64,000 bases of DNA, taken from Crotophaga sulcirostris. Lineage: Eukaryota; Chordata; Aves; Cuculiformes; Crotophagidae. Of the stretch, positions 1 through 13,443 are shown piece after piece (the first letter of the stretch is position 1; each line of letters opens with the position of its first letter). A program made the position numbers and the translations under genes. The notes under the pieces were generated by a model. That model searched no databases and was not told where the DNA came from. It saw only the letters and a list, made by a program, of their open reading frames with translations. The DNA lies in assembly GCA_013397455.1 (NCBI GenBank), contig VYZB01000239.1:366725-430724 (forward strand), written 5' to 3'.

Positions 1-2601
1 TGTTACGGGGGAATAAATATCACACACAGGCCTGTGTGGCACAGTTGAAAAATGATCTGACAAACATGATGCCTCTAGAGGAATGAGTTAGCAGTTAAAC
101 AAGACAGGTTAATACCCTACTTACATCCACAAGACATTCACAGTGCTCCCTTGTAACTGCTGTGACTTGAGAATAAAAGCTTTAACCGATAAAACCCATT
201 AAACCCAGGCAATAAAACAATGCCAACCACAACAGACCACGTGACTACAAATCAATACATGGCATTTCCTTTAGAAACCATGTCATAAGATTTTGAGCCT
301 CAAAATATTTTTTCCTGCTTTAAAAATGTAGAGAGAAAAAAGAAAATTCAGTCAGGTCTAAGTTTAAAGAACCAAAATCAGAGGGCAACAAATAGATGCA
401 ATTCATGGTATGATCACTCCCAAAATGATAAAAAAAAGGACAACTCACAGCATTTGTTCTCATGGGTACATCTTTGTAGGGCCAATGGACCCATGCATTC
501 ATCCACAGCTACACTTAATCTTTAAGAAGATATATATTTATTTTAAATAACAATCCACCAGATATTCTATATAGCTTCTTCAACTTTAATCCAAGATATA
601 GTAGCAAAACTAATACTAATGGGAGCTGGTAATTCCTTTCCAGAATTCAGGCATTGAAAAAAAAAGAATCACTAGGTCAGTCCTGTGCTACCTAGGAAGG
701 CAAAACTACCTTGACATGAAGCAAGATTTCCCCTAGGAATCAGGCCTTTTGCGTTCACACCACTGCTCTCAACACAAGGTGGGGGGACCCAGCCAGAACC
801 TTCTCAGCATATGAACTCCTCCATGCATACAAGCAGTTGAGCAGAGACAGGGGTTTTTACCCTTCAGCAGATATTCATTGCTGTAGTGACTTGTATGTTT
901 TCCAATACATTATTTAACGTATTCATAAAATATTCTTTATATTTATATACTTCTTAAGTATTGGGTAATATTCTACGACAAAGGAGAGGAGGAGCTCATG
1001 ACAGAGGTCAAAGAACATCCACAGAAGGTTAAAGACTTCTTCCTTGTACATTTTCTATAAAAACCTCTTTCCCTTCTCACCCTTTTGCAATGTCTCCAAT
1101 AAAAGTAAAGCCTCCTGACTTAACTCTCTAACATTCCAAGTACAGTAAGGGTGAACTTGCCACACAAATCCTCTGTAGGAAACCTCAGGAGGGCTTCTGA
1201 GCTAGCTTTCCAATGCTGCCAGGCTGGTTCTGTGTCTTTAGGTAAAACGCACACACTACCTTTTAGTGCCTGAGAATCATTCTGTTGTTCAGTTTTCCCT
1301 TCTGCAAAAGGAGGATGATCTGTACTGACCTCTGAAAGCTGTTGCAAAGCTTCATTTATGAAGTCTGACAGAGATGGGAAGATAACACAGATCCCTGGAC
1401 ACTCCAGACCTGCAATTTTCCAGTTCTACAATCCTTCCTGTCCATGTTATTGCTAAAGGCACGGAGGTATTATATCTACACAGTCAGTACATTTATCTTA
1501 CCCAAACACTTGAGCCCAGCTAGGCAACACCACATTCTGTTTCTTTATGAAAAAGAACAGAAAATTATATAAAAACTGATGAAACCTTAATTCTTAACTG
1601 AATGACTCATTTGACATCAAATTACTCTGATATTTAAATTCCTTGTGCCTTAACAGGGTAGCAGCTTTATCTCTCTCAGTGTTAAAGGCCTTGGGAAGTT
1701 AGATCAGCAATCAAAATAATAGAAAAAGCAATACAGAACGCATATAAACTGAGCTGAATATCCTCAAGTGTTTTCTCAGCATGTAGGCTGTTACAACATC
1801 AGGCACCTGGATAGTAAATTACTGGAGTCTGATTTGTGTAACAGGTATTTTTTGTGTGGTTACCAAATTAGCAGAAACAATCCAAAAATTCCCCATAGTT
1901 ACTGGCAACCATGTTCTGTTTTTGAAATGTCATTGCAAGTTTACTTGGGAAGGAGCTTTGAAGGGCAGCTTTCCAGAAACAACTTAAATACATTTTCATG
2001 GATCAATTTCTGAAGAATATTATTGTCTCTATTCTGAATTGTTTGACCTTCATGTTATGAAAATCCAAGTCATGCAAAGTCTTTTTTATATAAACTGAAA
2101 TTAGGAAAATGTCACTTTGTACATTGGTAAGAAAGGCTCAGAAGCATGCACACATGCATATACACACAGCATTTCAACTCCTAGCCAATTTTCTGTTTCA
2201 GTAAATAGAGGAAAAGGGAAGATTTATGGCAAGAATAGTTTCCATTTCTTTTTCCTTGATTCGATTTTCTTCTCCCTGCTATCCACATATCAGAGAGAAT
2301 ACATCCAAGTAGAGTAAGCACCAAAAAAAAAAAAAGAATAAGAAAAAAAAAGATGTTAAAGCTTTCTGAGATATAGGAACAAATCTTCTGGACCTCCTAC
2401 TTGCTTTTTTTTCTTTGTAGATAACATATGGTTGGTGGGTTTCCTGAGAGTAGTGGTCATATTAGAGCACTCATTTTGGGAAAGCAAGAAAAAATGAGAG
2501 AGGAGTTTCTTCTTATGAAAAAAGCATCAGGTTAGAAAGAAGAGAAGTCACGGGAGGAAAATTCCTTCTCCATGCTACCTTACCTCCTCGTGAAATGTTA
2601 A
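1..2601. other. Unique AT-rich non-coding DNA
   Basis: I see no gene, tRNA or recognisable repeat family here. Open frames are 60 to 81 codons, overlap on both strands and resemble nothing I know. Short A-runs lie at 2323-2335 and 2342-2351. The sequence reads as ordinary avian intergenic or intronic DNA. Confidence 0.7.
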
Positions 2602-3170
2602 AACCAGCAGGTTGAGGAAGGGGATTCTACCCCTCTGCACTGCTCTTGTGAGACCTCACTTGGAGCCCCGTGTTCAGTTCTGTAGCCCTCAGCACAGGAA
2701 GGACACAGATCTGTTGGAGCGAGTCCAGAGGAAGCCACAAAGATGATCCAAATTCTGAAGTTCCTCCCAAACCAGGAAAGGCTGAGAGAGTTGGGGTTGT
2801 TCAGCCTGGAGAAGAGAAAGCTCCAGGGAGACCTTGAAGCAGACTTCCAGTACTGAAAGGGGCTCCAGGAAAGCTGGGGAGGGGCTCTTGATCAGGGAGT
2901 GCAGGGATAGAATGGGGGGAAAGGTTTTAGGCCAAAAGAGGGGAGATTGAGATGAGATTTTAGGAAGAACCGTTCTCCTGTGAGGGTGGGGAGGCCCTGG
3001 CACAGGCTGCCCAGAGAAGTGGTGGCTGCCGCACCCCTGGAGGTGTTGAAGGCAAGGTTGGATGGGGGCTTTGAGCCTCCTGATCCAGTGGGAGGTGTCC
3101 CTGCCCATGGCAGGGGGGTGGAACTGGATGGGCTTTGAAGTCTTTTGTGACCCAAACCATTCCCATCATT
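2602..3170 (+). mobile_element. CR1 LINE, 5'-truncated, 3' end present
   Basis: This is the 3' part of a CR1 non-LTR retrotransposon in plus orientation. It begins inside the end of the reverse-transcriptase ORF: 2640-2850 corresponds to the RPHLE, LLERVQR and [14 protein letters not shown] segments, now broken by stops. It then runs through the 3' UTR, with a GTGAGGGTGGGGAGGCCCTG-type block at about 2979 and a CCAGTGGGAGGTGTCCCTGC block at about 3085. The tail ACCCAAACCATTCCCATCATT is a decayed version of the usual terminal octamers. It is the same tail type as the copies at 19024, 49545 and 60517. Severe 5' truncation is typical of CR1. Long open frames on the opposite strand here are shadows of the element. 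Ends are approximate to about 10 bp. Confidence 0.93.
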
Positions 3171-6100
3171 AACATACAACAAAATTACCTTAATGAGTAC
3201 TATCTGCCACTAAAAAGTACCACAAACTCTTCATGCTTTAGTTTACTTTCCGTCCCTCTTTCACCACTTATTCTGCAGTCTAACAACAGGTCATCTTTAT
3301 TAAAGACTGTCTCTGCCTATTTCTAGTTTGAAAATCAGAAGTCAGCTAACGTATTAAAAAATTCTGCAACTAGTGGTTGTTCTAGAACTACAGTCAGGAA
3401 CAGGTCAAACAAAATGGAGAGAGAGAGAGAGAGGTCAGAAATAATATTGTAGAAACCACAAGTGGATAGAAAACTCCTTTCTAATGGCACAAGTACTTTG
3501 CAGCTAGTACTTTCTTAGAAAACTTGATCATTACAAGCCAAATGACACATAACAATAGATCTTAGTCTTTTTTTTTGTGAAGGTGTTTTAAATGTTTATT
3601 GATTTGTAAAGGCAGCATTACTCAAAACTGTACTGACCTTGGAAGGGGTGGGATGGTAGTAGTTTTAACATTTTTATAAAAGAACCTACAATAGCTATAA
3701 CAAGCATTACATCACTGACATTAAACACCTTGGGGGGAGCCTGTGCAGTCTACTCTCACATCTCCAACTTTTATCACTCTTGGTATACAACATCCAACTC
3801 CCTAACCCAGAATTGCACAGTGACCAGATGCTGAGAGTTTGGAAGGGCTGAGCAAATGATACGTCTAGGGAGAACGAAAAAAAGCATTTTGCAGCAGAGA
3901 AGAAGAGGAGGGAAGGTGAAGGAAGAAATGTTGCTACTTATAAAAAAAATTTTGTTTCAGTTGGTTTGATTAATGGCTGAAGCTCAGATGTGGGCATTTA
4001 GAAGAGCTCAAAATGCACACACGCACACATTTTTAGACTGCAAAATTAGGAGTGAGAAATGCAGAACATTCCAAACAAGTTCTGGTAAGACTTTTCTACC
4101 CTGAACTATCCAATATATTCTATCAAAAAAAGTATTTCTTGAAAGATAAAAGTTTTAAAATAGATTATTCGGACTATTTTTGTAGCCTGTGCCCATAAGC
4201 CCAAGTTCTACAGCGAGTGCCAAAATTGAGGGCTCAGAAGGACAGGAAAAAACATGAATTAATAAATCCAGCTTTTCTCTTGTGAGTAAGACAACCCCCC
4301 CTCAATCTCATGCTGATAAAACCTTTATGCCACTCTATCACAGACTCTCCCTCAATTCTAATTTGAGTTTTCCCACATCATATGTAGCATATGTAGAATA
4401 CACGATGGTGCCTGGTATAACAGTTTCATTAGCACTCATTTGGGAGGCAGCGTAACTCCCTTACGATTCTGCAACATGGAAGCAAGGGAGACATTCCAAA
4501 TACCTCCTGCTGAAGCGTTTACAATGCAACAAGCTATCATCCACATTCTCCTCTCCACATCCACCCTTCACCCACACGCAATGCCTACCCCATTACAAAC
4601 TCAATTTTGTTTCATTTCTAAGACCTGAATAAACAGACCACTGCCATCTACACGCGCATCCAGTCCCCATGTCTTGTTGTGTATTTTAAATTCTCTGTTT
4701 GTGTGTGGGTTTGGTGGTGGACTGGAACAAAATAACTAGAATGGCTCTACTAAAAAAAAACTGATAAAACCCCCACCTATATGTAAATGGCCTTTCAAAT
4801 TTTGCTTTTTCCTTGGGAATACTGTGGCAAGCAAGAATTCAGTTAGCATTATGTCCTTAAATACCATATATTATCTGAGGAATCTCAGTATTAGAAAACA
4901 TTCCCCAAAAAAGCTGAAAAAAATATATTTTAGCAAGATGCAATTTTGTGTCTTTATTTTGCTTCCTATGGAAATTAGAAGGAAATGTGTATTTATTTTA
5001 GCTAATCAGTAAGTAAAAATCTCAGCAACATGCTTTGAATGTATCTGTCATTTTAAAGTTAGGTGCTATACATAGTCTCTAATTGTACTGGGGAAAACCC
5101 TGTTGGTATGAAAAGCTATTAGGAAGAATAAGAAACTTTTGGGTGGAATGCAGTGTTAATGGGAGCTCATTACTTTGTTGCAAATTTTGACATACTGCAT
5201 GTTTTTCTTACAGTCCTAGCTCCTCAAGCAAAGTAAGTTCTATTTCTCTAAAAAGGTAATACAAAAAAAAAGCTTCCCCTCTGCCTCCAACAAAACAAAA
5301 CAAAAAAGAACGCAGAATAAAAGGATAAATAATTTAGATCCCTATTACTTAGGATAAAGCAATTTATGACTTCCAAATAAGTACAGTTAGCAAAATAAAG
5401 AATATTTAATATGTGCCCATATAGAAAACAGCAAGGAACTGCCTATCAGAGGAAGATTAACCTGTCATCCCCAGCACTAGGTTGCAACCCTTCTGGCATC
5501 ATTTCGCCAACTGAAGCCACATGACTCATTTGTTTAGTTTTTCTTTTTCAGCTTTGCCTACTGCAGAGAATGTCAGACTGTTAGGACTTTTGATTTTAAA
5601 ACTAACAGTTATTTAAGAACATAAGATATTTTTAATAGCTTTAGATAGTTTCTTAATGACATGATTTATAGAAGTGATCTTCAAAGACTAGAAAATTACA
5701 TGCAGACTTCTGTGTACAGATATACTGGCCCTGAGTAGTTTTTTAGTTCCTTGTTGTCTAAGAAGATGGCCCTTTCATATAGTTCAGCTGGAAGCTGAAG
5801 CATCTTAAATAAAATTGTGAGTTTTCCTTATTCTTCTTAACTTTTTCAATGCTAAATACCATTGGAACAAAACAGAATTTCTATTCCCTTAAAATGTCTG
5901 ACTTCATTTGCCATATAATAAAGTGGCCAAATAGTAAACAGAACAAAAATTACATCAATATGAAGTTTCCTGATCTACATTTTGAGATCTTATGGTAAAT
6001 AGAACAAAACCAGCAAAAAAAAAAGTAGTGTCCCTTCTAGGACAAATCTGTAATGCAGACTTTGTCTCTTTACTTTCAAATATTCATACCACTTGCATGG

Positions 6101-6917
6101 GCAATGCTGTATTCCCACCACAGATTACAGATAATTATGTGAGACTCTTTTTAGAAGGATACGTGTCCTTTCTGCATCTGCTGGATTACTAAAGGAAATG
6201 ATCTCATTGTTACAGCAGTAGCGTCACAGTGGCGCAGTCAAGACTACCAATCTGATAAAAATTCTATTCTTCCTTATCTTCCAGCTGGACAAGAAATGAG
6301 TTCAGATCAGAATCCCAGCTTGCAATGGCATTTTTCTGCCTATTTGTATACTTTAGCATATTTTAGTCTTTTTTCCCCCAGAAAATTAAGTGATTTAGTC
6401 CATTTCTTTTCTCTTTCAATACTCAATTTGAAGCATTCTTGTGCGCATAACTCCAGCATAAGTTTGTTTTGAAAACTTAAATTCACCAGTCTGTACATTC
6501 TAAATTTAGTCTAATTACTGTTACCATCTAGCAGATAATGTACAACACAGAAAAATCCCAGCCCAGAAATATATGTATTTCTCTGCTGTAAAGAAGTCAA
6601 CACAATGGCAGAAACAAATAGTGCATTACATAGTTATGTATATTGTCAAGGAGGCCACATATCTTCCTGCATTGTCTGTGCTGCCTACACCATACAATAT
6701 ACTTAGAAAGGACATACAGCTGAGAAAAAGCTGTAAAACTTATTGTGATTTATGCAGGGTCTAACACAAGAGAAGCCTGATTCTACTTGGTCTTTTTGGA
6801 CACTACCTAATACCAAAGAAAGAACGGCAATAATAGCAAACCCTGCTTGTTCCCATCAACTTTTAGGGTTATTTCTTGTGCCCTTCACCAAGAATATAAA
6901 AATTTATTTTTCTTAGT
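3171..6917. other. Unique AT-rich non-coding DNA
   Basis: No gene or transposon is recognised. The stretch contains one short GA microsatellite (3417-3433) and scattered A or T runs. Open frames are about 62 to 66 codons and look random. Confidence 0.65.
3417..3433. repeat. (GA)8 microsatellite
   Basis: An uninterrupted GA dinucleotide run of about eight units. It is short and potentially polymorphic, with no sign of function. Confidence 0.9.
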
Positions 6918-7202
6918 GAATCATATAGTCGCTGAGGTTGGAAAAGACCTCTAAAATCATCCAGTCCAACCATCAGCCCAATCCCTCCATGCCCACTAAA
7001 CCGTGTCATGAAGTGTCATGGCTGCATGCTTTTTGAAGACCTCTAGGGATGGAGACTTCACTGCTTCCCTAGACAGCATCTTCCAAAGCTTCACCACCCT
7101 TTCAGTAAAGAAATTTTTCCTAATATCCAATCTAAACCTCCCTTGGTACAACCCGAGGTCGCTTCCTGTCGTTCTAGCACTAGTTACTTGGGAGAAAAGA
7201 GG
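6918..7202 (-). mobile_element. CR1 LINE 3' fragment
   Basis: Read on the minus strand, this is a 5'-truncated CR1 tail. On the plus strand it starts with the reverse-complemented 3' terminus (GAATCATATAG, then GGTTGGAAAAGACCTCTAAA). It passes through the CCTCTAGGGATGGAGACTTC block and ends near CTAGTTACTTGGGAGAA. It belongs to the lineage whose 3' UTR has a short spacer between the AAAGACCTC block and the CCATGCCCACTAAACC segment, as at 26108-26471. It is moderately diverged and has no coding content. Confidence 0.92.
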
Positions 7203-10079
7203 TGAAATGAAAGGTTGAGTTTTTATTGCAAGTCTTTAGGAGGGGAGATCTAGTTGACACTTCCTAAACTGAAAGTCCTTCATTTTGTGGGACTCAGGTG
7301 ATCATACCCCTCAGTGTCTCTTCTAGATATAGAGGTTTTCTGCGTAGTTATGGAAATTGCTGATGCAACGTAAAAGTACCAAATCCCCAAATCAAAATCA
7401 AAAGAAGTCCCCACAAAATGCTTTGGATAAATGAGTTTTTAAAGTATTTTACAAGAATTACCTTGTTAAGACACTCTTTGATGTGAAGTCACTGGGTCAG
7501 CTGCATGGTGTTTCCTGCAGTGACTCCTGAAGCCCTGAAGACGCGTCACAGATTTCACCACCTGTGCTCCAAATGCAAAGCACACTCCTGTCCAATATAA
7601 ACAGTTTGTATATAAAACAAATCAAATGACAAACCCCACCAAAACAAAATGCTCCACTGCACAAACCATTCTCCCTTAAGGAGAGAATGGGAGAACAAAA
7701 CACACGAGACAGATGTAAGTCATGTTGCTTAATGCGCTCCTGGAAGGCACTCGTAAAAAGCCTGTTTTAAAACCAGAGTAATTTCCTGTTCCTACTCCTT
7801 TTTTTCTCTCCCACAACAATAACAATTCATTTTAAAATTGAGGATAAGATTTAGTACAATTATACTTGGCTCATCCCACGTCAGAAAAATAAGAACCCAG
7901 TGTTTCCTAAAAGGGTTGAAAAAAATTCAGGTCAACCAAACCCACGGGAAGCTACACGAGGTAAATAAGTTCTAGTGCTACCAGAAGGAGAAAACATGAG
8001 GCCTCTATCACCTCACAAGTTATATTCAGTTAAAGGAAGATAGAATAATTTGAAGGAAATATTTTGATTATGTTTCTGCACAAACACAGCACAGCTCTTA
8101 TTTGCATAGCCTTAAGTATAGGCTAGCACACATTTACTTAAATAAATATTAATTTTTTAGAACCATTTTCCTCCTTCCTTTCTATTTTTTCCTACTAATG
8201 AGCAGAGATGACTGCCAAAGAAATGACTAATTTGCCTTCAAATCCATTTGCCTAAATGATAAAATCAACTGATGTAGGTATTAGCTAGTTTCACCTGCGG
8301 CTAATAAATTTTTAAAATATATTATAGGTATCTTAGGAAACTATGAAACCTATTCACTACTTCTACATATTTGTTCACGAATAATCAAATTTATTTTGGA
8401 AACAATATAGTAAATCTAAAAATCTTGGGCCTTTTTTAAACTTACAGGTAGATTTATAGCACTACAGGCTGGTACAGAGAAGGGTTGAATCCCTAATTCT
8501 GCCCATTCATCACATGTCAAGTCAGTTTTGAGAACATTTACCTGACATAGGATAAAAAAACAAGTGTGAATTGCCATACTGAATGGCTGCAGTAAAGTAT
8601 AGTCATACTCTTCCCTCATTTTTGGCACAAGTTATCTACATTTAACTCCCAATCTCCACCTTAATAATCAAGCCTTCCATTAAGAGGAGTTTTTAGAGGA
8701 ACTCCTACATACTGACACGTTACAGTATTTCAACCTAAAATGGGAAAGCATGGAGAAAAAAAAATCCCCGTAGAATAAAAACAATATATAAATCAGCAAA
8801 GTTTCTGTTGCTAATTTAACTGGTACTATATATTTCCGTATGCCAGACTTCAAAATACTGCCTGCAAACATATGTGATTCTTGAAAATATCACATGGGAG
8901 CCAGAAATCATTGTTCATAGCAGCGTGGTTGGGCAGAGGTGGGGTAAAAAGAAGATACAGTCCATGAGGAACCCATGTATTTTACCAGCATAATTAACAT
9001 GAACTATTCCTCTAGTGTATGGATTGCACAATCACTGAATGTGATCCAAAAACCAGTACATTTATTCAAACTGCATTAGTCAATACCAGCTACAGTGAAT
9101 ATTAACATGCTGTGTAACATGAAAAATAAATTATGTGTTCTCTAACCACAGTCAGTATTATTATGCTTTGTCTGTACAAAAAGCTTAAAACACTGTCTTT
9201 CCTAATTTGTATTGCGTGCAGGCATGGCTTTCTTTTAAACAGTTCTTGACTTAGAGATTAAAAGTCAGCTGGACAGTAACGTGGAAGTTTCTGCTGCAAA
9301 GCATTCTGCTTTTCAAAATAAATTAACATGATTTTATTTCCTACGGAGAAGCAGTCACGGAAATGGGCGTAAAATGTTGGCACATTTCTGAACGTGTAAA
9401 TTGACTAAATTTCATCAAAGTAGGTTTCTTAAGATGCTATAGACTGTTGTGTTGGTACTGCTCAGGGCTCTGTTTTAAACTCACATTTTCACTTTCCCTA
9501 TGACCATCCTCTGTGTAACCTGAGTTTTGTCTTAATCATTTAATGGATGATTTGTAGATTGCATCCCTTTCTCTGTCACATACCTATTCTGTTCTCAGAA
9601 TAAATTTATCAAAAGTAAACTTCCATGTTATATAAATACAATTATTCACATTGGAGCCACAGATCTGTATTTCAATATAATCAGGTGAAGAATGCTATTT
9701 TTTTCCACTGCATGATGGAGATTTCTTGCGACATAGGATGATGAAGGAAAAATTTGATTCCAGAATACTATTAGATTAGCTATTGAGAGTTTATTAATAT
9801 ACTTAATTGTTTGCTCTCCTCAAGTGATCAGCAAGGTCAAATTTCTTCAGCCAGATGTGTCATAGATTTCCATCTCAGCTGCTACAGAGGAAAATCTCAG
9901 GCCATGGAAATGAAACAGTAATAAACTAAAACTGGCTCTGGAAGACTCAAATCCTAGTTTTCAGCAGAAATCAATCCCGAAGACACAATTTTCTTATTAG
10001 AAAAGAGAATGAAATATAAAAAAAACAATAATTTGAACATTTCCAGAAAAAAAAACCCCAACACTTTAATTTCAAAGGG
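7203..10079. other. Unique AT-rich non-coding DNA
   Basis: No gene, RNA or repeat family is recognised. Open frames are at most about 70 codons. The composition is uniform and AT-rich with a few short homopolymer runs. Confidence 0.6.
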
Positions 10080-10560
10080 ATCCAGGAGGATTAGTGACAC
10101 AATGATTGCTTTGGAGAAGGCCTTTGCAATGAGACCTCATTAAAATGGACAGACAGCTTCAATTGTCTGTCATTACTATCAGTGATCATGTCACCAACTG
10201 AAAGCGTTAGTTACAGCACTATCAAAAAGGTAAAGACATCCTTAATCTGTCAGTTATAATACAGAAAATCTCCAGCTGCGGTTCTTAAAAACTTGCCAGT
10301 CTGTCTTGCACCTAATGTATTTTAGATCACATATTAGATAACTATTGAACACACAGACTCTATTAAAAGCAGAGCCCTGTCCTCAATTACAGCAGACCTT
10401 TGCAGTTTGTATCCAGGCCAGAAACGACAGACACCCTTAATCCCACTCAAAATTCAAGAATCCAAAATGCTCAACACGTTGCCTAACCAGGCCATTTGTC
10501 ATCCAAATGACTGCTTACCCGAGGAGCAGCTAAGCGACTGGATAAAGTGCATACCTTTCT
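10080..10560. promoter_or_regulatory. Candidate non-coding regulatory block with TGTCTGTC inverted repeat
   Basis: This is unique, balanced-complexity sequence without simple repeats or an open frame. It carries a perfect 8-bp inverted repeat, GACAGACA at 10148-10155 and TGTCTGTC at 10164-10171. The second arm continues into CTGTCA (10167-10172), which resembles a TALE homeodomain (MEIS, PKNOX, TGIF) half-site. Such texture is common in conserved non-coding elements of gene deserts, but conservation cannot be judged from one sequence. The block limits are arbitrary. Confidence 0.25.
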
Positions 10561-13333
10561 AAGGCTATTTTAGGCTCACAGAACTCAACTTGCCTTAGCA
10601 AGGCTCTGCCCGTAGGTAGTTCAAAGCATTTTACTAGGATGAAGTTTTTATATTGGTTTTACAAATGTCTTAAGGGGTAGAAAAATATCTTCTACGAGCT
10701 AGAGATTCACTATGATGGTGTATAATACACTTAGGCCCAGCTTAAAATAAAAGAGCTATAATTGGTCTCTTGTCCATATTTAAGGTAAAATAAGTGCCTA
10801 GGATTTAACAAGTACTGAGCTCAAATCACACTTTAGAAAGCACTGAAGAATTTTGAAAATGAGCACATTTTTTTTTTCAGCCTAAATATGAATAAGGATC
10901 TAAGCCGAGGCTGCAGTTCTCCAAAAATCCTACTGCCCTATATTTGTTTCCTACTTCTCTTCTGTTTTCACACCAATACACAGGAAAATGTGTCTTCTCT
11001 TTCTCGTCTCCATCCTGCTCTCTGCCAATTCTCTTATAGTGGAAACTGAGTATGAATATGAGTCAGCTTCCCAAAGCCATGAAGTTGAGTCAAAGTTTGT
11101 AACTGCACAAACAGAATTCATTCCTTCGTACCTAAAATGCAGATACAGTTCTGCAGGAAAAAAAATAATATGGTAAAAGCAGGATCTTTGTATGAAATGT
11201 CCACATCCAACAGTTACAGTTCAAAATTTAATTACTTAAAATTCCATTGGGAAGCACATCCAATTCCCCCTGCCCCATGTTTGTTATTTACTACTAAAAG
11301 AAAAGATTAGTATCTGCAATAAAGAATCAATAACTTCATAGTTTTATTGTCTCTCTGTATTTAAAGTAACACCATTCACCAAGAAGTCTGAACAGCTGCT
11401 TCAAGTCTTCTGAGATGGGAATTCTAGAAAAGTAGGTTTTCAATTAATAATTTCTGCTGAACAGGCACAATACATGAGAACTCTACAGCTTTTTAAACTT
11501 GCCTGACTGTAATTGCTTCATAATTGTTAGAAATAAAGATTCATCTACATGGCAGATGAATCTGCAGCATTCCTGTGTTTCACAAACTGTCAAAATCTTT
11601 TATATAACCTCCTAAGGACCTTTAAATGCACAGCTGAGGGAGGAAAGATATAGTTCTACAAGCTGTCTCTGTATGTAGTGGGTTTACCCCTACTTTCAAA
11701 CAAAAGATGAAAATCAGACCAGAAATTTGCCACTTTTCAGAGCACAGATCTTTGGTTTATTGTATTTATCAGAACTGCCCTGAGTTATCAATTACTGTAA
11801 AATTTCTCCACAAACAAAAGAACACAGAGGGACAGAATATCATGGACATATAATTGCTCTACATTACTATAATCATTGTAGGGCACAGAAGTACTTGGCA
11901 ACAGCCATCACTTTTGTCCATCTAATGCTGATTAGACTTAGGCACATTTCTTCATACTAGATCTTAAATTTGCAAAGTTATATAACCCCATTCCTTTTAT
12001 ATTTTGTTCAGCATCTCATGTTGCATTTTAAAATGCCAGCTTTTTATGTTTGCTTACATAAACTTCATGTTCCTATTTAAGTTGAATTAAGAATGCAAAA
12101 GATTACATATGCACCTTGCTGGTTAGAAATACGTAGGTTCTCATTTCCTGATATGAGTCTCCATCCCAGTGTTAAGTAGAACATTAAAAGTACCCAGGAA
12201 TGCAATAGGGAACGGAAATGACATTGGATTGAAGTGAAAGGGCACTTTAAATGGCAGAATAATCAAGTCAAATTATTTCATATCTGAAAACACAGCAACT
12301 TGACATCAAACCGATTGGAATTTGGAAGTGTTTTCCCACAGAAAATTACCTTTTTATCAACCCCTCACCAAGTGGGATGAAAAGGTTAAATATCAAGTAA
12401 TTATGGGCTCAAATATTAATAATGAAATGCCAATTCTAGTGCAGAATCAGATGTTCCAAAAACCACTAACATAAGAGGTACTCCCTTGAACTCCATGAGT
12501 CTGGATTAGGCTCTGGTTACAAATCTCTGAATGTGTTTTTCTGATCTATGTTTGCATACCACCGACTATCACCCTCATAACAAAGTCAATCGAAGAAATC
12601 ATGTGAGTGTTCTGGACAACCATAAAACTTGAAGCATGAAGAGATAGAAAAGAAAACAAAATTTTTTGTATAACCTTTAAGCAACTTGCAATTGTATGTT
12701 TTTTCACTACAGCTCAAGATATATATAATTACCCTTAAACATTTCTAAATTTAGTTATGAGCATTGTTGAATACAGACTGGGAAGCATAAATTGCTCTCT
12801 TAAAGAAATAATTCTACCATTATAACAAATTGTCCCTAATTACAATAAGAACATTAAAGATATTTTGTTTGGGAAACAATTAGAATTATTCAGGCAGGTT
12901 TACCTTCCAATGAAATCATGGTTTTAAAACACTTAATAATGTTCCTCCTGTTTTGAATTCTTGGGGAAACTAAAACAACATAGGACTGTGTTTAATACAA
13001 TAATAGAAATTAGTGTTTATAAGAGTGCAAGTATACCTGTAAACCTACATTAATTCCATTGAAATACTTATTTAGTAACTAAATACTTGCAGGTTGAAGA
13101 TATATGATCCAAAATTCTAAAGATTTCAAAATCTCTAAGGGTTTTAAACACCCTTGCTGCTTAATACAGTTTTCAATCTCTACCAGGGTGTGTAGATTGC
13201 AATTAAATAAAACATGATTCTAATAACAATTGTATTGAAGTCAATAATATTTCAGTGAGGTTTGGGTTTAAAATGCCAGGTGGCATTTTGAGGGAGTTTG
13301 AAGGGGAAAGGAGGAAGGCAAGTTATACAGTGA
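10561..13333. other. Unique AT-rich non-coding DNA
   Basis: No transposon is recognised. A 62-codon open frame at 10988-11176 (+) starts with a hydrophobic, signal-peptide-like stretch, but it has no flanking splice pattern or family match, so I do not call it a gene. The remainder is unremarkable. Confidence 0.6.
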
Positions 13334-13443
13334 CAGCTGATAAAATAATATTAAAGCTAGAGATAAGTGAACTTCACCAGGCTCAGAGTTGAGTTCAGGT
13401 TTGATAAGCACTCAGAGGTCCAGGGGCTTATCTGGGCTTATCA
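13334..13443. promoter_or_regulatory. Candidate GATA/E-box enhancer-like cluster
   Basis: Five matches to the GATA-factor consensus WGATAAR fall within 106 bp: TGATAAA 13338-13344, AGATAAG 13361-13367, TGATAAG 13402-13408, and on the opposite strand CTTATCT 13427-13433 and CTTATCA 13437-13443. The first overlaps a CAGCTG E-box at 13334-13339. A further CAGGTG E-box lies at 13277-13282, inside a near-perfect palindrome. Combined GATA and E-box sites are known from blood, endoderm and cardiac enhancers. The match positions are seen directly; enhancer function is inferred. Clusters can arise by chance in AT-rich DNA. Confidence 0.35.

Noticed and set aside
2689..3182. Minus-strand frames of 71 to 139 codons
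   Set aside because: Antisense shadows of the plus-strand CR1 at 2602-3170.
10988..11176. 62-codon frame beginning with a signal-peptide-like hydrophobic stretch
   Set aside because: The hydrophobic start comes from a TCT/CTC-rich patch; no downstream domain, partner exon or splice context supports a secreted protein.
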